Below are positions 24,493-35,197 of a stretch of DNA of 59,779 bases, piece after piece. Below the pieces are notes generated by a model. The model saw only the letters and a list, made by a program, of their open reading frames with translations. It had not been told where the DNA came from and did no database searches. Made by a program: the position numbers and the translations under genes. Source of the DNA: Cymbomonas tetramitiformis (taxonomy: Eukaryota > Chlorophyta > Pyramimonadophyceae > Pyramimonadales > Pyramimonadaceae); the NCBI GenBank assembly GCA_001247695.2, contig LGRX02033414.1, positions 1-59,779 of the forward strand. Direction: 5' to 3'. How positions within the stretch are numbered: the first letter of the stretch is position 1; each line of letters opens with the position of its first letter.

Positions 24493-27120
24493 TCAATCGA
24501 CAGTACCAAAGTAGTCAGCGGTGGCCTCACGGAAGTCCATCCCATAATAGGAAGTAAAGAAGCCAGCTCCATAATAGTGTTCCGCATCAAGAGGACCGCT
24601 CTCATGTATTGCCATACCGTAATAAAATGCCATGCCGAAGCCCAAATCCGCCTGAGCTAAATCCTGAAATGCTAGCAGGCTCAGAGTGTCAGGAGGCTCG
24701 GGCGGCGGAAGCGGCGGCACCTCGTGAGCCAACAAGAAACCCTGAGCCGGGTTCATTGAATCAACAAAATCATTCGTAGAGTAAAATGACGGAGCCTCCC
24801 AATCGCGATCACCACCAGGCGAAGGCATCTCCGTAGTCGGTGCACATGCCGACACAGCAGAAGCTGTGGATGCCGAAACAGCTACACCTGCAAAAGAAAT
24901 GCACAAGAGAGAAAGCATGGCGAGAGCGCCGATTGCCGGCGTGCCAAAGCCGAAAGGCGGCACACCGCACCCGATAGCACCGGCCGGAGCTCGCGGCTTC
25001 ACCGCGAAGGTACCGTCGGCGAAATCCTCGTAGTCGTCCGTGTCATAGCCCGTCAGGTCAGACGGGTGGACGGCGGCGTGATTCACCGTCTGCACGAAGC
25101 CTCCGAACTCACCGCATGTCGCCTCCGTGGTGGTCACCCGCGCCGATTGAGTTGGCGCGGGCTCCACATCCTCCACCTGCGAAACAGGCATAGCAGGGGC
25201 CGGCACGGCGGACGCCGATGCCGCCGCACCACCTGCCGGAACCTGCCCCTCCGGTGTGATCCCCACCGCAGCGGCAGGGCCACACACCAGAGCCGATGCA
25301 TGCCCCTCCGCTCCGCTCCCAGGAATGAAAGATGCGTGGGTAAAATGTACCTTGTCTTGGGCGGCCTGAACCTCAGAGGTGAGGGCATCAAGCCGCCGCA
25401 AGATGTCCTCGTCGTCGGTCCCGCCAGAAGGCGGAGGCGGCACGGAGAAACCGTAGGCCGCCACGTCGATCCCACCGACGCCGTCCGTGGAGAGCACCGC
25501 GGGCGGACCATACGCCAACGCCGCATGCGAGAAGGCCTCCGGTCCAATGTCTGCCGCGTCCTGGAAGACCTGCACGAGTGCCAGTGCGTGCAGGCCCTCC
25601 GCGTCCTCCTGCTCAATGGGAATGCAGAAAGCCGCAGCCGTGGCTGGCGAGTGTTGGCGACCGCCAAGCGGGCAGTCGCGGTACGGGTGATACACCTCAC
25701 CTTTACCGGCCTTGCGGCAGCGGTGGCACAGCGGCTTCGCCTTCATGCTGTCGCGGTCGAAGCCGACCGCGGGGGGGTTGCCTGCACCCACGCCAAACCC
25801 CCTCGGATGCTGCTTCCCCCGATGCTGCGGCTGCGGCTGCTGTCCCCCGCCCGCACGGCCACCACGCACCAAGGCCTTCAAGGCCGCGATCTCCTCGAGG
25901 AGCACCGTGTACTCCGACGACGTGACCAGAGCGGAGGGCTTACCGTCCGTCCCCAGTACCTGCTTCTCACGCGCTGTCGCCCCATCGTCCGACTGTGCCC
26001 ATGCCTGGAAGATGGCCACGACGAGAGCCTGAAGCGAGCGGAGAGTGACCCCGTTGAGGTCACCCGCAAGCGGGTACCGCACCTTCACCGCCGCGTAGAA
26101 GATCGGGTCGAGGCGGTTGTACAGTGAGAGCTTGCGGGTCTCGTCGGTGCTGGGCCGCCAGTCAGGAGCGCGGTTATCCCGCACCAGACGTTGCTCACGA
26201 GCCATAATCGGCTGCGGGTCAACGCCTGCGGGATAACGAAGAGCCGCGTGCTCCTGTTGGTGGCTCTCGCGCAAGACTGCCGGCACGCTCCCCTTGATGA
26301 TGTCCATGAGAGCTCGACGTCCATCTCGGTCAGCCGAAGAGTCCGTACCCCGAAGCCAGGTGTCAGCCACAGAGTTCCGCTCCACGACGAGGGCCAAGAC
26401 GTCATAGAGGAGTCCAATAACCTTCTCGATAACCAGAGAGGTGGGGTCGTCGAGGTCAAAGGGGGCCAAGTCCAGCCCAGCGGACTCAAACTCGGTCCGA
26501 AGCTGCACCACCAACTCGGAGAGGCGGTCGGTGTCGTCGGTACCACGATAATGATGTTTCTTGGAACCAAGGATATCCTCGCGGATACCCTTGGCCCAAG
26601 CCCGATGCAAGCGCCCCTTGTACACCGCGTCAACCGTGGCATGTTGGTCGACCAGGTGCTTCCGCAACGCGACAGCAGCGTCGGTGTTGCTGGAAGTAGA
26701 AGGGGGCACCACAGGTGGGGTGCTAGCGGTCGGAGTGTCCCGAACCGCATCCAGAAGCCGTATTGAGGCGTCCAAATCGGAGTCCCTCAATAGGCGTTTG
26801 CGAGCTCGTGTAGATGCTGCCATACTGTAGAAAGCCAGAGAAAAGATGATGCGCGGCTGTACGTTCGGGTGTTGTGGCGGAAATGGAGGGTAGGCGTAAC
26901 GGCGGAACGTGCGGAGAGGCGAAACAAGCGTGGGGCACTTGCAAATGTCGTCGTGGTCAAAGGTGTCCGGAGCACCAGCCCAGTACGTAAGTACGTAAAC
27001 CAGCGGGATCAGGGCAGGTAAGATAACGTAAATGAACATTGCCAAAACCGAGCAATAGCAACGCGCGGTGCCCATGACTCGCAGCCGCAAAAAGACGTCT
27101 ACCGTAAAGCCATGTCCCAA
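24493..27120 (-). CDS. Gag-like protein of element 2
   Basis: An 875-codon frame. The first ATG (27120) gives a hydrophobic N-terminal segment. A second candidate start at 26823 gives MAASTRARKRLL and may be the real one, but the N-terminal extension is also open in element 3. The order is an Ala-rich linker, a helical capsid-like region, a Gln/Gly-rich basic stretch, and an enlarged zinc knuckle CX2CX9HX4C at about residues 464-482. A long acidic, Pro/Ala-rich linker follows, then a hydrophobic segment at about 727-745 (ALAMLSLLCISFAGVAV). The tail carries repeated Tyr-rich words (FYYGM, HYYGAGF, SYYGMDF). There are no pol motifs. Codon use is strongly GC-rich, unlike the flanks. The strong open frame suggests recent function. 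Confidence 0.8.
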   Translation of the reverse strand: MGHGFTVDVFLRLRVMGTARCYCSVLAMFIYVILPALIPLVYVLTYWAGAPDTFDHDDICKCPTLVSPLRTFRRYAYPPFPPQHPNVQPRIIFSLAFYSMAASTRARKRLLRDSDLDASIRLLDAVRDTPTASTPPVVPPSTSSNTDAAVALRKHLVDQHATVDAVYKGRLHRAWAKGIREDILGSKKHHYRGTDDTDRLSELVVQLRTEFESAGLDLAPFDLDDPTSLVIEKVIGLLYDVLALVVERNSVADTWLRGTDSSADRDGRRALMDIIKGSVPAVLRESHQQEHAALRYPAGVDPQPIMAREQRLVRDNRAPDWRPSTDETRKLSLYNRLDPIFYAAVKVRYPLAGDLNGVTLRSLQALVVAIFQAWAQSDDGATAREKQVLGTDGKPSALVTSSEYTVLLEEIAALKALVRGGRAGGGQQPQPQHRGKQHPRGFGVGAGNPPAVGFDRDSMKAKPLCHRCRKAGKGEVYHPYRDCPLGGRQHSPATAAAFCIPIEQEDAEGLHALALVQVFQDAADIGPEAFSHAALAYGPPAVLSTDGVGGIDVAAYGFSVPPPPSGGTDDEDILRRLDALTSEVQAAQDKVHFTHASFIPGSGAEGHASALVCGPAAAVGITPEGQVPAGGAAASASAVPAPAMPVSQVEDVEPAPTQSARVTTTEATCGEFGGFVQTVNHAAVHPSDLTGYDTDDYEDFADGTFAVKPRAPAGAIGCGVPPFGFGTPAIGALAMLSLLCISFAGVAVSASTASAVSACAPTTEMPSPGGDRDWEAPSFYSTNDFVDSMNPAQGFLLAHEVPPLPPPEPPDTLSLLAFQDLAQADLGFGMAFYYGMAIHESGPLDAEHYYGAGFFTSYYGMDFREATADYFGTVD

Positions 27121-27229
27121 ATCCTAGTCGCACCCAAACGCGCAAGTGCGCACCACCTCTTCAAGCGGCTGCTTAGCCAATCATGGCCAAGATAGCAAGT
27201 GGAATGAAAACGTGGATGGGGCCACGACC

Positions 27230-27483
27230 TACCGGAATATCCAAGTACACTAGATATCAGAAAGTCCCGTACTCGTGTGGATAAACTGTATCAGATAAAT
27301 AAACCCTAAGCTAGATATACCCGGAACGGTCTCGGACGGTCTCGGAGTCTAGCCTACCTGTGACACAGCGTGTGTCACAGTACGAACCTACAGATCAGTC
27401 AGCAGTCCAGTGTTGGTCCTAGGGATCTGTCATAGGGGCCTGACCGGGACTCCCAATCAGGGCTGCCTATACAGATTTCAGCA
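27230..27483 (-). repeat. 5' LTR of element 2
   Basis: Starts TGCTGAAATC on the minus strand. The interior begins GGTCGTGGCCCCATCC, the candidate primer-binding region. Confidence 0.93.
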
Positions 27484-27492
27484 TAATGCTTT

Positions 27493-27957
27493 GTGCATTC
27501 TTCTGTGTGTGCGCCACCGCGACGCCACTCACAACCGCCGCTGCTGGCGGGGCGTGTGCACCGGACCACACCGGCCTGGATGGAGGTCGGTGGTGCTGCC
27601 GAGGCATCCACCAGCGAGCCTGCATTAGCTTCTGCGACACCGGCTGCTATTCCGCCGCGCCGGCACGGCCGGCACCGTGCTCGACAAGGCCTACTCAATT
27701 CACCGATCGGGCCTTACATCCCGGTACATTCGCCCCCTCCACCGCTGTATTGGGGTGCACCACCGTCACCGGACTATTCACCGGGCCCGACTACAGACGG
27801 GGAGGAGGGGGGGAATCCCTCGCACGACGATCGAGGCTTTTCAGATTTCTTCTGGAGCTCTGCGAATGATTCCAACACGGCATCGACAACTTCAATTCAC
27901 GGCACCATGACTGTGCTGCGGGCTGGCACAGCAGTGCCACCGCCAACTAGTGGCTAG
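27493..27957 (+). pseudogene. Gag-like C-terminus of element 5, decayed
   Basis: About 154 codons ending at 27957. The last two thirds are Pro/Ser/Asp-rich, with SPPPPLYWGAPPSPDYSPG near the middle and an aromatic patch FSDFFW. The hydrophobic segment is in a neighbouring frame (27486-27869), so at least one frameshift separates them. Similar to the tails of elements 1 and 2 in layout, not in detailed sequence. Confidence 0.4.
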
Positions 27958-28180
27958 CAAGTTAATCATGCCGCTCCTGCACAGTGAAATTGACAGTAGC
28001 TGTATGTGCAGAGGGGTCCGATCACTGGCCGGATTTCAGATTTGCAACTCTTGACTGGGAACAACCCTGCCAGAAAGGACAGGCCTTCCCTTAGAACTCA
28101 ATTTCCACCGCTCTAGATGGTGTTTGTTCACAGGTTTCACCTTCGGCAGTTCGGCTAGCCAGTCACCACACTAGGTGGTG

Positions 28181-28373
28181 TGCTGGAACAGTCACACCGC
28201 TTGCTTTGTGACTCTTCCTATAGTAGTGTGTATGACTGTCACCCGAACCCGAACCCTAACTGTTTATGCCCGTTACTGTATATCGGGTTATTAACTTATC
28301 AACTTTATTACATTCTGAGAAAACCTATCACTGAGTGAATATATCCCGAGTCCTAAGGGTATATGCGTTTATC
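28181..28373 (+). repeat. 3' LTR of element 5
   Basis: Starts TGCTGGAACA directly after CTAGGTGGTG. The second half parallels element 1 (a GAGAA...TATCA block before the end). The right boundary is approximate. No 5' partner in the window. Confidence 0.5.
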
Positions 28374-28439
28374 CAACAAGAGCAAAGTTGCTACCGAGGC
28401 GAATAAAGAAAAAAAGAATACGGACAAGAACATGAAAAC
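28374..28439 (+). pseudogene. Crypton-like tyrosine recombinase gene, left fragment
   Basis: About 22 codons, Lys-rich, ending in NTDKNMK. If element 4 and one copy of its AAAAC duplication are removed, this frame runs without a break into the right fragment at 35463. The two pieces were therefore one reading frame before element 4 inserted. The beginning of the gene is lost under element 5. Confidence 0.5.
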
Positions 28440-28684
28440 TCACGGGGATACTGACTTTCCCCCCCTAGGCAGGGGGGGAGCAGTGGTGCACCCTTTGTGT
28501 CACCCCTCGCCTGGATGTCACTTGCAGTGCTGTCTGTGTCACCGTGTCACAGGCCCCCAAAACACTTAGTCAGACATCTTATTGTTTTATCTGACTTTAG
28601 TATTCCACGAGCCAGCACACCTGCATTTTTCACAGTTTCAAGCACAGGATATATATATATATATATATATCTCCTGTTTTATCA
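28440..28684 (+). repeat. 5' LTR of element 4
   Basis: A 245-bp repeat containing an (AT)n tract near its 3' end. Followed by GGTTATAGCCC, the candidate primer-binding region. Confidence 0.9.
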
Positions 28685-28929
28685 GGTTATAGCCCACGCA
28701 CCTTTCGTGTTGGCTTGTTCGTCTCTCTGGTCCGCTTCGCTCTTCGCGACTCTACCGACATCTTTTGGCAGCGAATTCCGACAATCCGACATCTGCCGCA
28801 CCGCACACGCGCAGCAGTGGCACCGACATCTCGACATCTCGACATATTTTTTCCGACATCTTCAGCCGTTTTGTTGCACACCTTGTGTGCTATCATTTAC
28901 CACTGGACAAGCAATATTTTCTCCCCACA

Positions 28930-30616
28930 ATGGCTTCGACCCGACGTGAAGGACTTGCATCCGCTTTGCGCGCTGCCCGCACACATCAGACCGGTTCACC
29001 GTCGAATTCACCTTCCGGATCGCAGAGTACCCCTGCCTCGTCTCGTAGACCACGCAGGATGGTTGGGACGTCATCATTGCGATCAAAGCCGACATCTACG
29101 GTCAACGCCCCTACGGCTTTTGACTACTTCAACGACCCCGACGTTTTGAGCACCACACCTGTGGAGGAGGGGCGCGAGGATGAGTACATCGAGCAGCTCG
29201 CCTACGCGTTTCAGTATGGAAGTGACCTGCTTTCATTTCTGAAGTCTACTGGCCTCAAGATGCCCACTGGCTACACTTTGGACACCGCGACTGCCGACGT
29301 GGACTTCAACGCCCTCCTTTCTGGACTGGCGCACGTGCTGTACCCCGTCTCCTACAGCGAGGCGGCCAAGCTCCTCGACCTCGAGCACGATCATGACTTT
29401 TACCACGTCATCATCAACGAGATCCTCTTCAGCATCCTTCCGCACCCGCTTCGTGGCAACGCGCTGAGTGTCTATCACGAATGTGCCCGCCACCACCCTG
29501 CTGACGGCCGCTACGCCCTTCAGCGCCTACGGTACGAGGTTGAGGGTGTGCCCGACGTGGACGGCATGCGCTTCTGGACTCAGATGCGGGCGGTTGTCCT
29601 CACCGAAGTCGAGGACCCCGCCCCACAGCTTGCCCTAATTCGACGGCTTGGCGACCGTCACCAGAAGATCAAGCCGACGTACAACGACACCGACCGCGTG
29701 ATGGACCTCTGGCACATTTTGTCGGAGTCCGCGAAGCAATCACCGTACGTTGCCCCTGTGGTGTTGGTGTGCGAGTTGCGGGGGTTTTCCGAGTTATCCG
29801 AGGTATCCGAGTTTTCCGAGTTATCTGGTGGTGTTGCGCGAGTTGCGGGCGGGTGCGGTTTTCAATTTTGCCCGCCTTGCTCGCCGCATCCGCCTCGCCT
29901 TTCGGGACGAGAGCCCCCTCGCCACCCTCTCGTCCTCCGCCGCTCCCGACATCCCGCCCGAGGGCTCTCGCTACCGCCCTAAAGGCGCGGCCCAGAAGCC
30001 CAACCCCTCTCCGCGTTCCCCGACTGCCATGGCACTTCGTGTGCAAAAGCAGTCGTTGGCGCCCTTGGAGGGCAAATGGACCGCCGACTCGCCCAACTCC
30101 ATGTACCTCAAGTGGGTAGGCACAGGTTTTCCCTGCACCGTCTGCTTCCGCATGTGGAACGTCACGGACTCCCACCCCGACACCCGTGGCGCCTGCCCGT
30201 ACGTCTGCATCGAGGCGTTCGCGAACAACAAGCATCTTGAGGTATCGCGGGCAGCCGCTGCCCGCCCGTCGCTCGATGCATCCGCCGCCGCGCTCACGGC
30301 ACCGCCCCCTGCGGTGGACCCACCGGCTCCACCCACGGAGCAGCCTACTGCGGCAGCATTTCTTTCCGCCCGCCTCTCCCTGCCTGCACCTGGTGAGGGT
30401 GATGCGATCGACACCGTCGGCAGCGGCTCTCTGGTGGTGCACGCCACGGACGATGCCGCCTCTCCGCTGCCTGATGAGATTGAAGAGCCTGCATGCTACG
30501 GCGCCGTCTTCCCCGACGAGGACGACACCGATTGGCCGGCTTTGCGCTCTTCGCCAGTGTGGTTGCCCAACTCGTCCGTCACCGGCGATGTCAACGGGAA
30601 ATTTCCACAACCCTAA
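28930..30616 (+). pseudogene. Gag-like protein of element 4, frame-shifted
   Basis: The frame starting MASTRREGLAS at 28930 runs to about 29745, and a second frame continues from about 29870 to the stop at 30616. Between them lies a simple repeat of TTATCCGAG/TTTTCCGAG words flanked by two copies of a GCGAGTTGCGGG block; this looks like a later expansion that broke the frame. The first part is a helical capsid-like region. The second has a loose zinc knuckle (CX2CX9HX6C, near 30137-30200) and an acidic tail ending NGKFPQP. No transmembrane tail is evident, unlike elements 1, 2 and 3. Confidence 0.65.
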
Positions 30617-30789
30617 GATTGGAAGTCGGGTTTGAGATGTAAGAATGTGCTAGCGCCACAGCATGGAATTGCTTCTAGCTAGGTTGAAAAAGGCCTCCCT
30701 GGGTAACATTCTAACATTTCTTCTAGCCGCCTGTCCGGGTGTACCGGCTGGCCCTGCAGTGCACCTCCCACCTTCGGGGTGAGGTGGTG

Positions 30790-31012
30790 TCACGGGGATG
30801 CTGACTTTCCCCCCCTAGGGGGGGAGCAGTGGTGCACCCTTTGTGTCACCCCTCGCATGGATGTCACTTGCAGTGCTGTCTGTGTCACCGTGTCACAGGC
30901 CCCCGAAACACTTAGCCAGACATCTTATTGTTTTATCTGACTTTAGTATTCCACGAGCCAGCACACCTGCATTTTTCACAGTTTCAAGCACAGGATATAT
31001 ATATATATATAT
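30790..31012 (+). repeat. 3' LTR of element 4, first part
   Basis: Matches 28440-28660. Preceded by GGGGTGAGGTGGTG. Broken inside the (AT)n tract by the transposon at 31013; the remaining end is 35432-35457. Confidence 0.9.
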
Positions 31013-31593
31013 GCTGTAGCACGGATGAGGGTGCGGGAAATTGTCATGGCATTTTGCATCCGACGAAACGGGGGGCTCCTCAGCTCCCCCGAACGTTTCC
31101 GTCCGTCACAATTCTAATATATATTAGAGTTTCAACGCTCGGGATCTTTTTGTACATCAAAAAATGACATGGCATCTGGGAATGGCATGGCATTGACATC
31201 ATCCCACCGAGTGCTGTGACCTGTGTCACCGACTTCCACGATGCTCATGCCGATGGCGATGCCGGAGCCGCTGCCGATCGCGCCTGCGCCATCGCCATCG
31301 CATGGCGTCTGCGACTCTTCCCGTCTCCTTGGGAAACCGAATCATCATCGATCGAGAATCATTGGACATTGCCATGCGTGCGTGCGATAGCGATGCCATG
31401 CCATCGAATTCGATCATCCGATCGTGCGTGTTGTCAAAGTGTGGAGAGAAACGAAAGGTCTCTTTTGTCTTACTAGTCTTATATTCGTTGCAAGAGGGAA
31501 CCCAAAAGGCCACTTTGCAAGACTCAGTATTCCTGAATACTTCAAGATAATGGCTTATTTTCAAATTTCAAATTTACTTTCTCTGCGAGATAT

Positions 31594-31782
31594 ATGGAAC
31601 GAAACATTGAGGAAACCTGCAAATATTTTGAAAAAGATTGTCGACAGGCTATTGCAGGGAATCTTGCTTTTATTCAAGAGTTGCACTTATCGGGGACCGA
31701 CGCAGAGATCATTTTGGATTGCAACACCGGTTGGGTAGCCCTTGAGCAGATTTGGAGACGCCATCGCAGAAGCATAACTAAG
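31594..31782 (+). CDS. Putative exon of the nested transposon gene (1)
   Basis: 63 codons from ATG, rich in charged residues (starts MERNIEETCKYFEKDC), ending at AAG|GTACAG, a good donor site. Helical composition. No family recognised. The exons that should follow, between about 31850 and 32520, cannot be fixed; a Cys-containing stretch CICPTCLIDKYSGAC occurs in an open frame near 32255-32300. Confidence 0.4.
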
Positions 31783-32664
31783 GTACAGTTTCGGGTTTTC
31801 AATGTATTCTCGTATTAAAGCATCTAAACCGCGGCATACCCCTATTTTACGACGCCGTTCTGACGTTCACAGAGCCGTATTTCACGACGCCGTTCCGACC
31901 GAATCAAGGCGCAAGCGGAACCCCGACAATCTACCAAATCTCTCCTTCCTACAAACACCGTTGAGGCAATCCTTGAATATTGGAACGTTTGAAGGTTGGT
32001 ACCTAGCACGCCCTTTTCAGCTGTTCGCTTCAAAGTCTTTCGCGACTGCCCTTTCACATATCATATTCTCGGCTTCACTCGAGCGCATCGTCATTTACTT
32101 CATTTCGTCAAGTTTGGTTCACCTGACCGTTTCCATGTATTTCGTGCTGTTCAGGCAATTGATCGCCCAATCTTCATTCCAAAGAAACCACTAAAACCAC
32201 CGGCGTGGCAAATTCCAATCTTCACTGTTCTTGCCAACACAACCCAGCGCATTTGTATCTGTCCCACCTGCTTAATTGACAAATATTCTGGCGCGTGCTC
32301 CAAAGTCCCAGCGACACTACACCTCTACAATTTGAATTCCGCCAACCACCTAGGCCCCTCATCTTGGGATAACAACCAGGCTTCCCCGTCAGTTTCACAA
32401 TCCCCGTCCCTTGCTTCCCCGTCGGTATCACAACCCGCCACTCACCAGTGTACACCTGAAGTTCCCAAGCTACGCCGAAGCACGAGGTCATCTCTCGGAA
32501 AACGCTCAAGTCTAGCCTAAACCGGTATGTCACAATTCTCCCTTCCTGCGGTTCATGTCTTCTTCACGTTACAGTTCTTCTACTGTTATCTTCTCATCTA
32601 ATTCACTACGTACCTTCCTGTTTTACACATTGAGTAAACCGATGTTCTTTCCTCTTATCCGCAG

Positions 32665-32783
32665 ATGCCTCCGCAAAATGGAACGCGTTGGGGGGTTCTC
32701 AAGGAGAGAAACTACGCCGATGTACGCCGATTCCTTGAGGAGCAACGAGATGCCCACGCTTCTGCCAATGGCAAAACTCTCAG
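32665..32783 (+). CDS. Putative exon of the nested transposon gene (2)
   Basis: Follows a pyrimidine-rich acceptor ending CGCAG. It encodes about 40 residues (MPPQNGTRWGVLKERNYADV at the start) and ends CTCAG|GTGCGC. It joins exon 33201 in frame (phase 2), forming Arg-Met at the junction. The 417-bp intron between them is AT-richer. Confidence 0.5.
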
Positions 32784-33200
32784 GTGCGCATCAGCAACTC
32801 GCGCTCCATGTAAGAAAAGTATTGTTGTCTTTCATTTGCCATGGTGCGCAAGTGAAAACTTCTAAACTTCAAGTTGTGCAATTCTTTTTGAATTCTTTTC
32901 ACTCATGGTACCGCATAGCCCATTATCTTTGGGCGCATCAGCATATTACGCTCCTTGTTGCAAATTGTTCCTGCCCGTCAACTTAAGTAGCTTGCGCGAC
33001 TCAATACTTATAATTAGGCAATTCAGTTTCAATTCTTTTCACCGAGGGTACCTCACACCCCATAACATTGTGCGCATCAACAATCCATGGTCCTTCTTGG
33101 AATGTGCTCTTAGCCGCGAAGTTAAACTGGGTGCGCGACTGCACTACTCAAATTGGGCAATTTAGTTTCACCAAACTTCCCTATCCTTTTCCCTATGCAG

Positions 33201-33342
33201 GATGCTTCCTAAAAAGTTGTGGGGCGGAGGTCATCTTCGAACTGCTGACCGCACCATCTTGGACCCGGAACCAAATGTCCCCATTGTCACAAAAGAACAA
33301 GCAGCAAAATCCTGGACGAAAATGTTTACCTTCCTTCGCCAG
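33201..33342 (+). CDS. Putative exon of the nested transposon gene (3)
   Basis: Preceded by CTTTTCCCTATGCAG and followed by GTTTGTATTTC. Encodes LPKKLWGGGHLRTADRTIL and a helical end TWTKMFTFLRQ-like (KSWTKMFTFLRQ), closing in phase 0. The 195-bp satellite starts about 80 bp downstream, so the satellite occupies the intron. Confidence 0.5.
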
Positions 33343-33424
33343 GTTTGTATTTCTACCTCTTCATGCCTTCCTTGCGACATCAAATTCACCAGCCTCCAAG
33401 GACCATTTTGGTATAAGGATGGGT

Positions 33425-35020
33425 GAAGGGGGCTTCGTGAGCACCCGGGAGGGGCCATTTGGGCTAGGGGGGGGTAGCGTTGGGTGCATTGTCATCATGC
33501 GTGTCATCAGCTGTCATACAGGATAGGGTATAGTGAGAGGGCTGATGACAAATTGAACGAAGGGCCAGCACAGTACTGTAGTGCAGGCTGTGGGGAACAT
33601 GTGGATATAAGGATGGGTGTAGGGGGCCTTGTGAGGCCCCGGGAGGGTCATTTTAGGTGGAGAGGGTGGGGCTAGGGACAGTTTCAGTCATGTGTGTCAT
33701 CAGTGTCATACAGGATAGGGTATAGTGAGAGGGCTGATGAGAAATGGGAGGAAGAGTCTGCAAAGTCCTGTAGTGCAGACTGTGGGGAACATGTGGATAT
33801 AAGGATGGGCGGAGGGGGCTTCGTGAGCACCCGGGAGGGTCCATTTGGGCTAGGGGGGTAGCGTTAGGGGCATTGTCATCATGCGTGTCATCATCAGCTG
33901 TCATACAGCATAGGCTATAGTGAGTGAGGCAAGCTGATTTGCCCATGATGCATTGCACATCCTTTTAGAGCAGGCTCCTAGGATCATTTTGGTATAAGGA
34001 TGGGTGGAGGGGGCTTCGTGAGCACCCGGGAGGGTCCATTTGGGCTAGGGGGGTAGCGTTAGGTGCATTGTCATCATGCGTGTCATCATCAGCTGTCATA
34101 CAGCATAGGCTATAGTGAGTGAGGCAAGCTGATTTGCCCATGATGCATTGCACATCCTTTTAGAGCAGGCTCCTAGGATCATTTTGGTATAAGGATGGGT
34201 GGAGGGGGCTTCGTGAGCACCCGGGAGGGTCCATTTGGGCTAGGGGGGTAGCGTTAGGTGCATTGTCATCATGCGTGTCATCATCAGCTGTCATACAGCA
34301 TAGGCTATAGTGAGTGAGGCAAGCTGATTTGCCCATGATGCATTGGACATCCTTTTAGAGCAGGCTCCTAGGATCATTTTGGTATAAGGATGGGTGGAGG
34401 GGGCTTCGTGAGCACCTGGGAGGGTCCATTTGGGCTAGGGGGGTAGCGTTAGGTGCATTGTCATCATGCGTGTCATCATCAGCTGTCATACAGCATAGGC
34501 TATAGTGAGTGAGGCAAGCTGATTTGCCCATGATGCATTGCACATCCTTTTAGAGCAGGCTCCTAGGATCATTTTGGTATAAGGATGGGTGGAGGGGGCT
34601 TCGTGAGCACCTGGGAGGGTCCATTTGGGCTAGGGGGGTAGCGTTAGGTGCATTGTCATCATGCGTGTCATCATCAGCTGTCATACAGCATAGGCTATAG
34701 TGAGTGAGGCAAGCTGATTTGCCCATGATGCATTGGACATCCTTTTAGAGCAGGCTCCTAGGATCATTTTGGTATAAGGATGGGTGGAGGGGGCTTCGTG
34801 AGCACCCGGGAGGGTCCATTTGGGCTAGGGGGGTAGCGTTAGGTGCATTGTCATCATGCGTGTCATCATCAGCTGTCATACAGCATAGGCTATAGTGAGT
34901 GAGGCAAGCTGATTTGCCCATGATGCATTGGACATCCTTTTAGAGCAGGCTCCTAGGATCATTTTGGTATAAGGATGGGTGGAGGGGGCTTCGTGAGCAC
35001 CCGGGAGGGTCCATTTGGGC
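33425..35020 (+). repeat. 195-bp satellite inside the nested transposon
   Basis: Exact 195-bp spacing of the word CCTTTTAGAGCAGGCTCCTA at 33961, 34156, 34351, 34546, 34741 and 34936. Units are almost identical, differing at a few sites (for example CATTGCACAT or CATTGGACAT). Diverged, shorter units occupy 33425-33960. The last unit stops abruptly at about 35020. The open minus-strand frames in each unit are by-products of the repeat. Confidence 0.95.
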
Positions 35021-35023
35021 TAA

Positions 35024-35197
35024 TCCCGCCCCAATGCACCAACTTGTGGCAAGTGCAAGAAACCTTGCCACAAGCTCTGGTGCAAAGGGCTCTGCAAGCC
35101 TTGCTACACCAAGAACCAAAATGACGCCGCCAAAGAACGCCGGCGGAAACAGCAAGCCATGAAGAAAGCGGGCCGTCCGAAAACAACTGCTCCTTAA
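35024..35197 (+). CDS. C-terminal exon of the nested transposon gene: Cys cluster plus AT-hook
   Basis: The frame reads NAPTCGKCKKPCHKLWC, then KGLCKPCY, giving CX2CX3CX4CX4CX2C, a compact zinc-binding cluster. A basic stretch follows, then a GRPK AT-hook core in KKAGRPKTTAP before the stop at 35195-35197. This suits a DNA-binding tail. An in-frame TAA at 35021-35023 sits exactly at the satellite junction, so the splice acceptor or adjoining coding sequence was replaced when the satellite grew. Likely the end of a transposase or accessory protein; family unknown. Confidence 0.55.
   Translation, partial: SRPNAPTCGKCKKPCHKLWCKGLCKPCYTKNQNDAAKERRRKQQAMKKAGRPKTTAP

Larger units (their letters stand above)
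23907..27483 (-). mobile_element. Element 2: Gag-only LTR retrotransposon, complete
   Basis: Bounded by 254-bp direct repeats at 23907-24160 and 27230-27483 and a perfect 5-bp duplication TAATG outside (23902-23906 and 27484-27488). On the minus strand the LTR starts TGCTGAAATC and ends CCGGTA. The interior encodes one long Gag-like ORF and nothing else. A GGGGTGGTG tract precedes the 3' LTR on the coding strand, as in elements 1, 4 and 5. The two LTRs are nearly identical, so insertion is recent. Confidence 0.93.
27484..28373 (+). mobile_element. Element 5: 3' remnant of a Gag-only LTR element
   Basis: The part right of element 2 ends with a 193-bp LTR-like segment (28181-28373) that starts TGCTGGAACAG after a GGTGGTG tract, as in the other family members. 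Upstream are pieces of a Gag-like C-terminus: a hydrophobic run (LCAFFCVCATAT) and a Pro-rich stretch to a stop at 27957. The 5' half and 5' LTR are missing. Element 2 inserted at its present left edge. Confidence 0.65.

Noticed and set aside
25066..26127. A 353-codon plus-strand frame, with a 401-codon counterpart at 36971-38176
   Set aside because: It is the antisense shadow of the GC-rich Gag gene of elements 2 and 3; composition (Arg/His-rich) is that of a shadow frame and the sense strand has the zinc knuckle.
29669..30610. A 313-codon minus-strand frame
   Set aside because: Shadow of the element 4 Gag C-terminal frame; Arg/Gly-rich and without domain features.
33653..34543. Identical 62-residue minus-strand proteins beginning MQCIMGKSACLTHYS
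   Set aside because: One per 195-bp satellite unit; by-product of the repeat.
33961..35020. CRISPR array
   Set aside because: Whole 195-bp units are near-identical with no variable spacers; a eukaryotic satellite.
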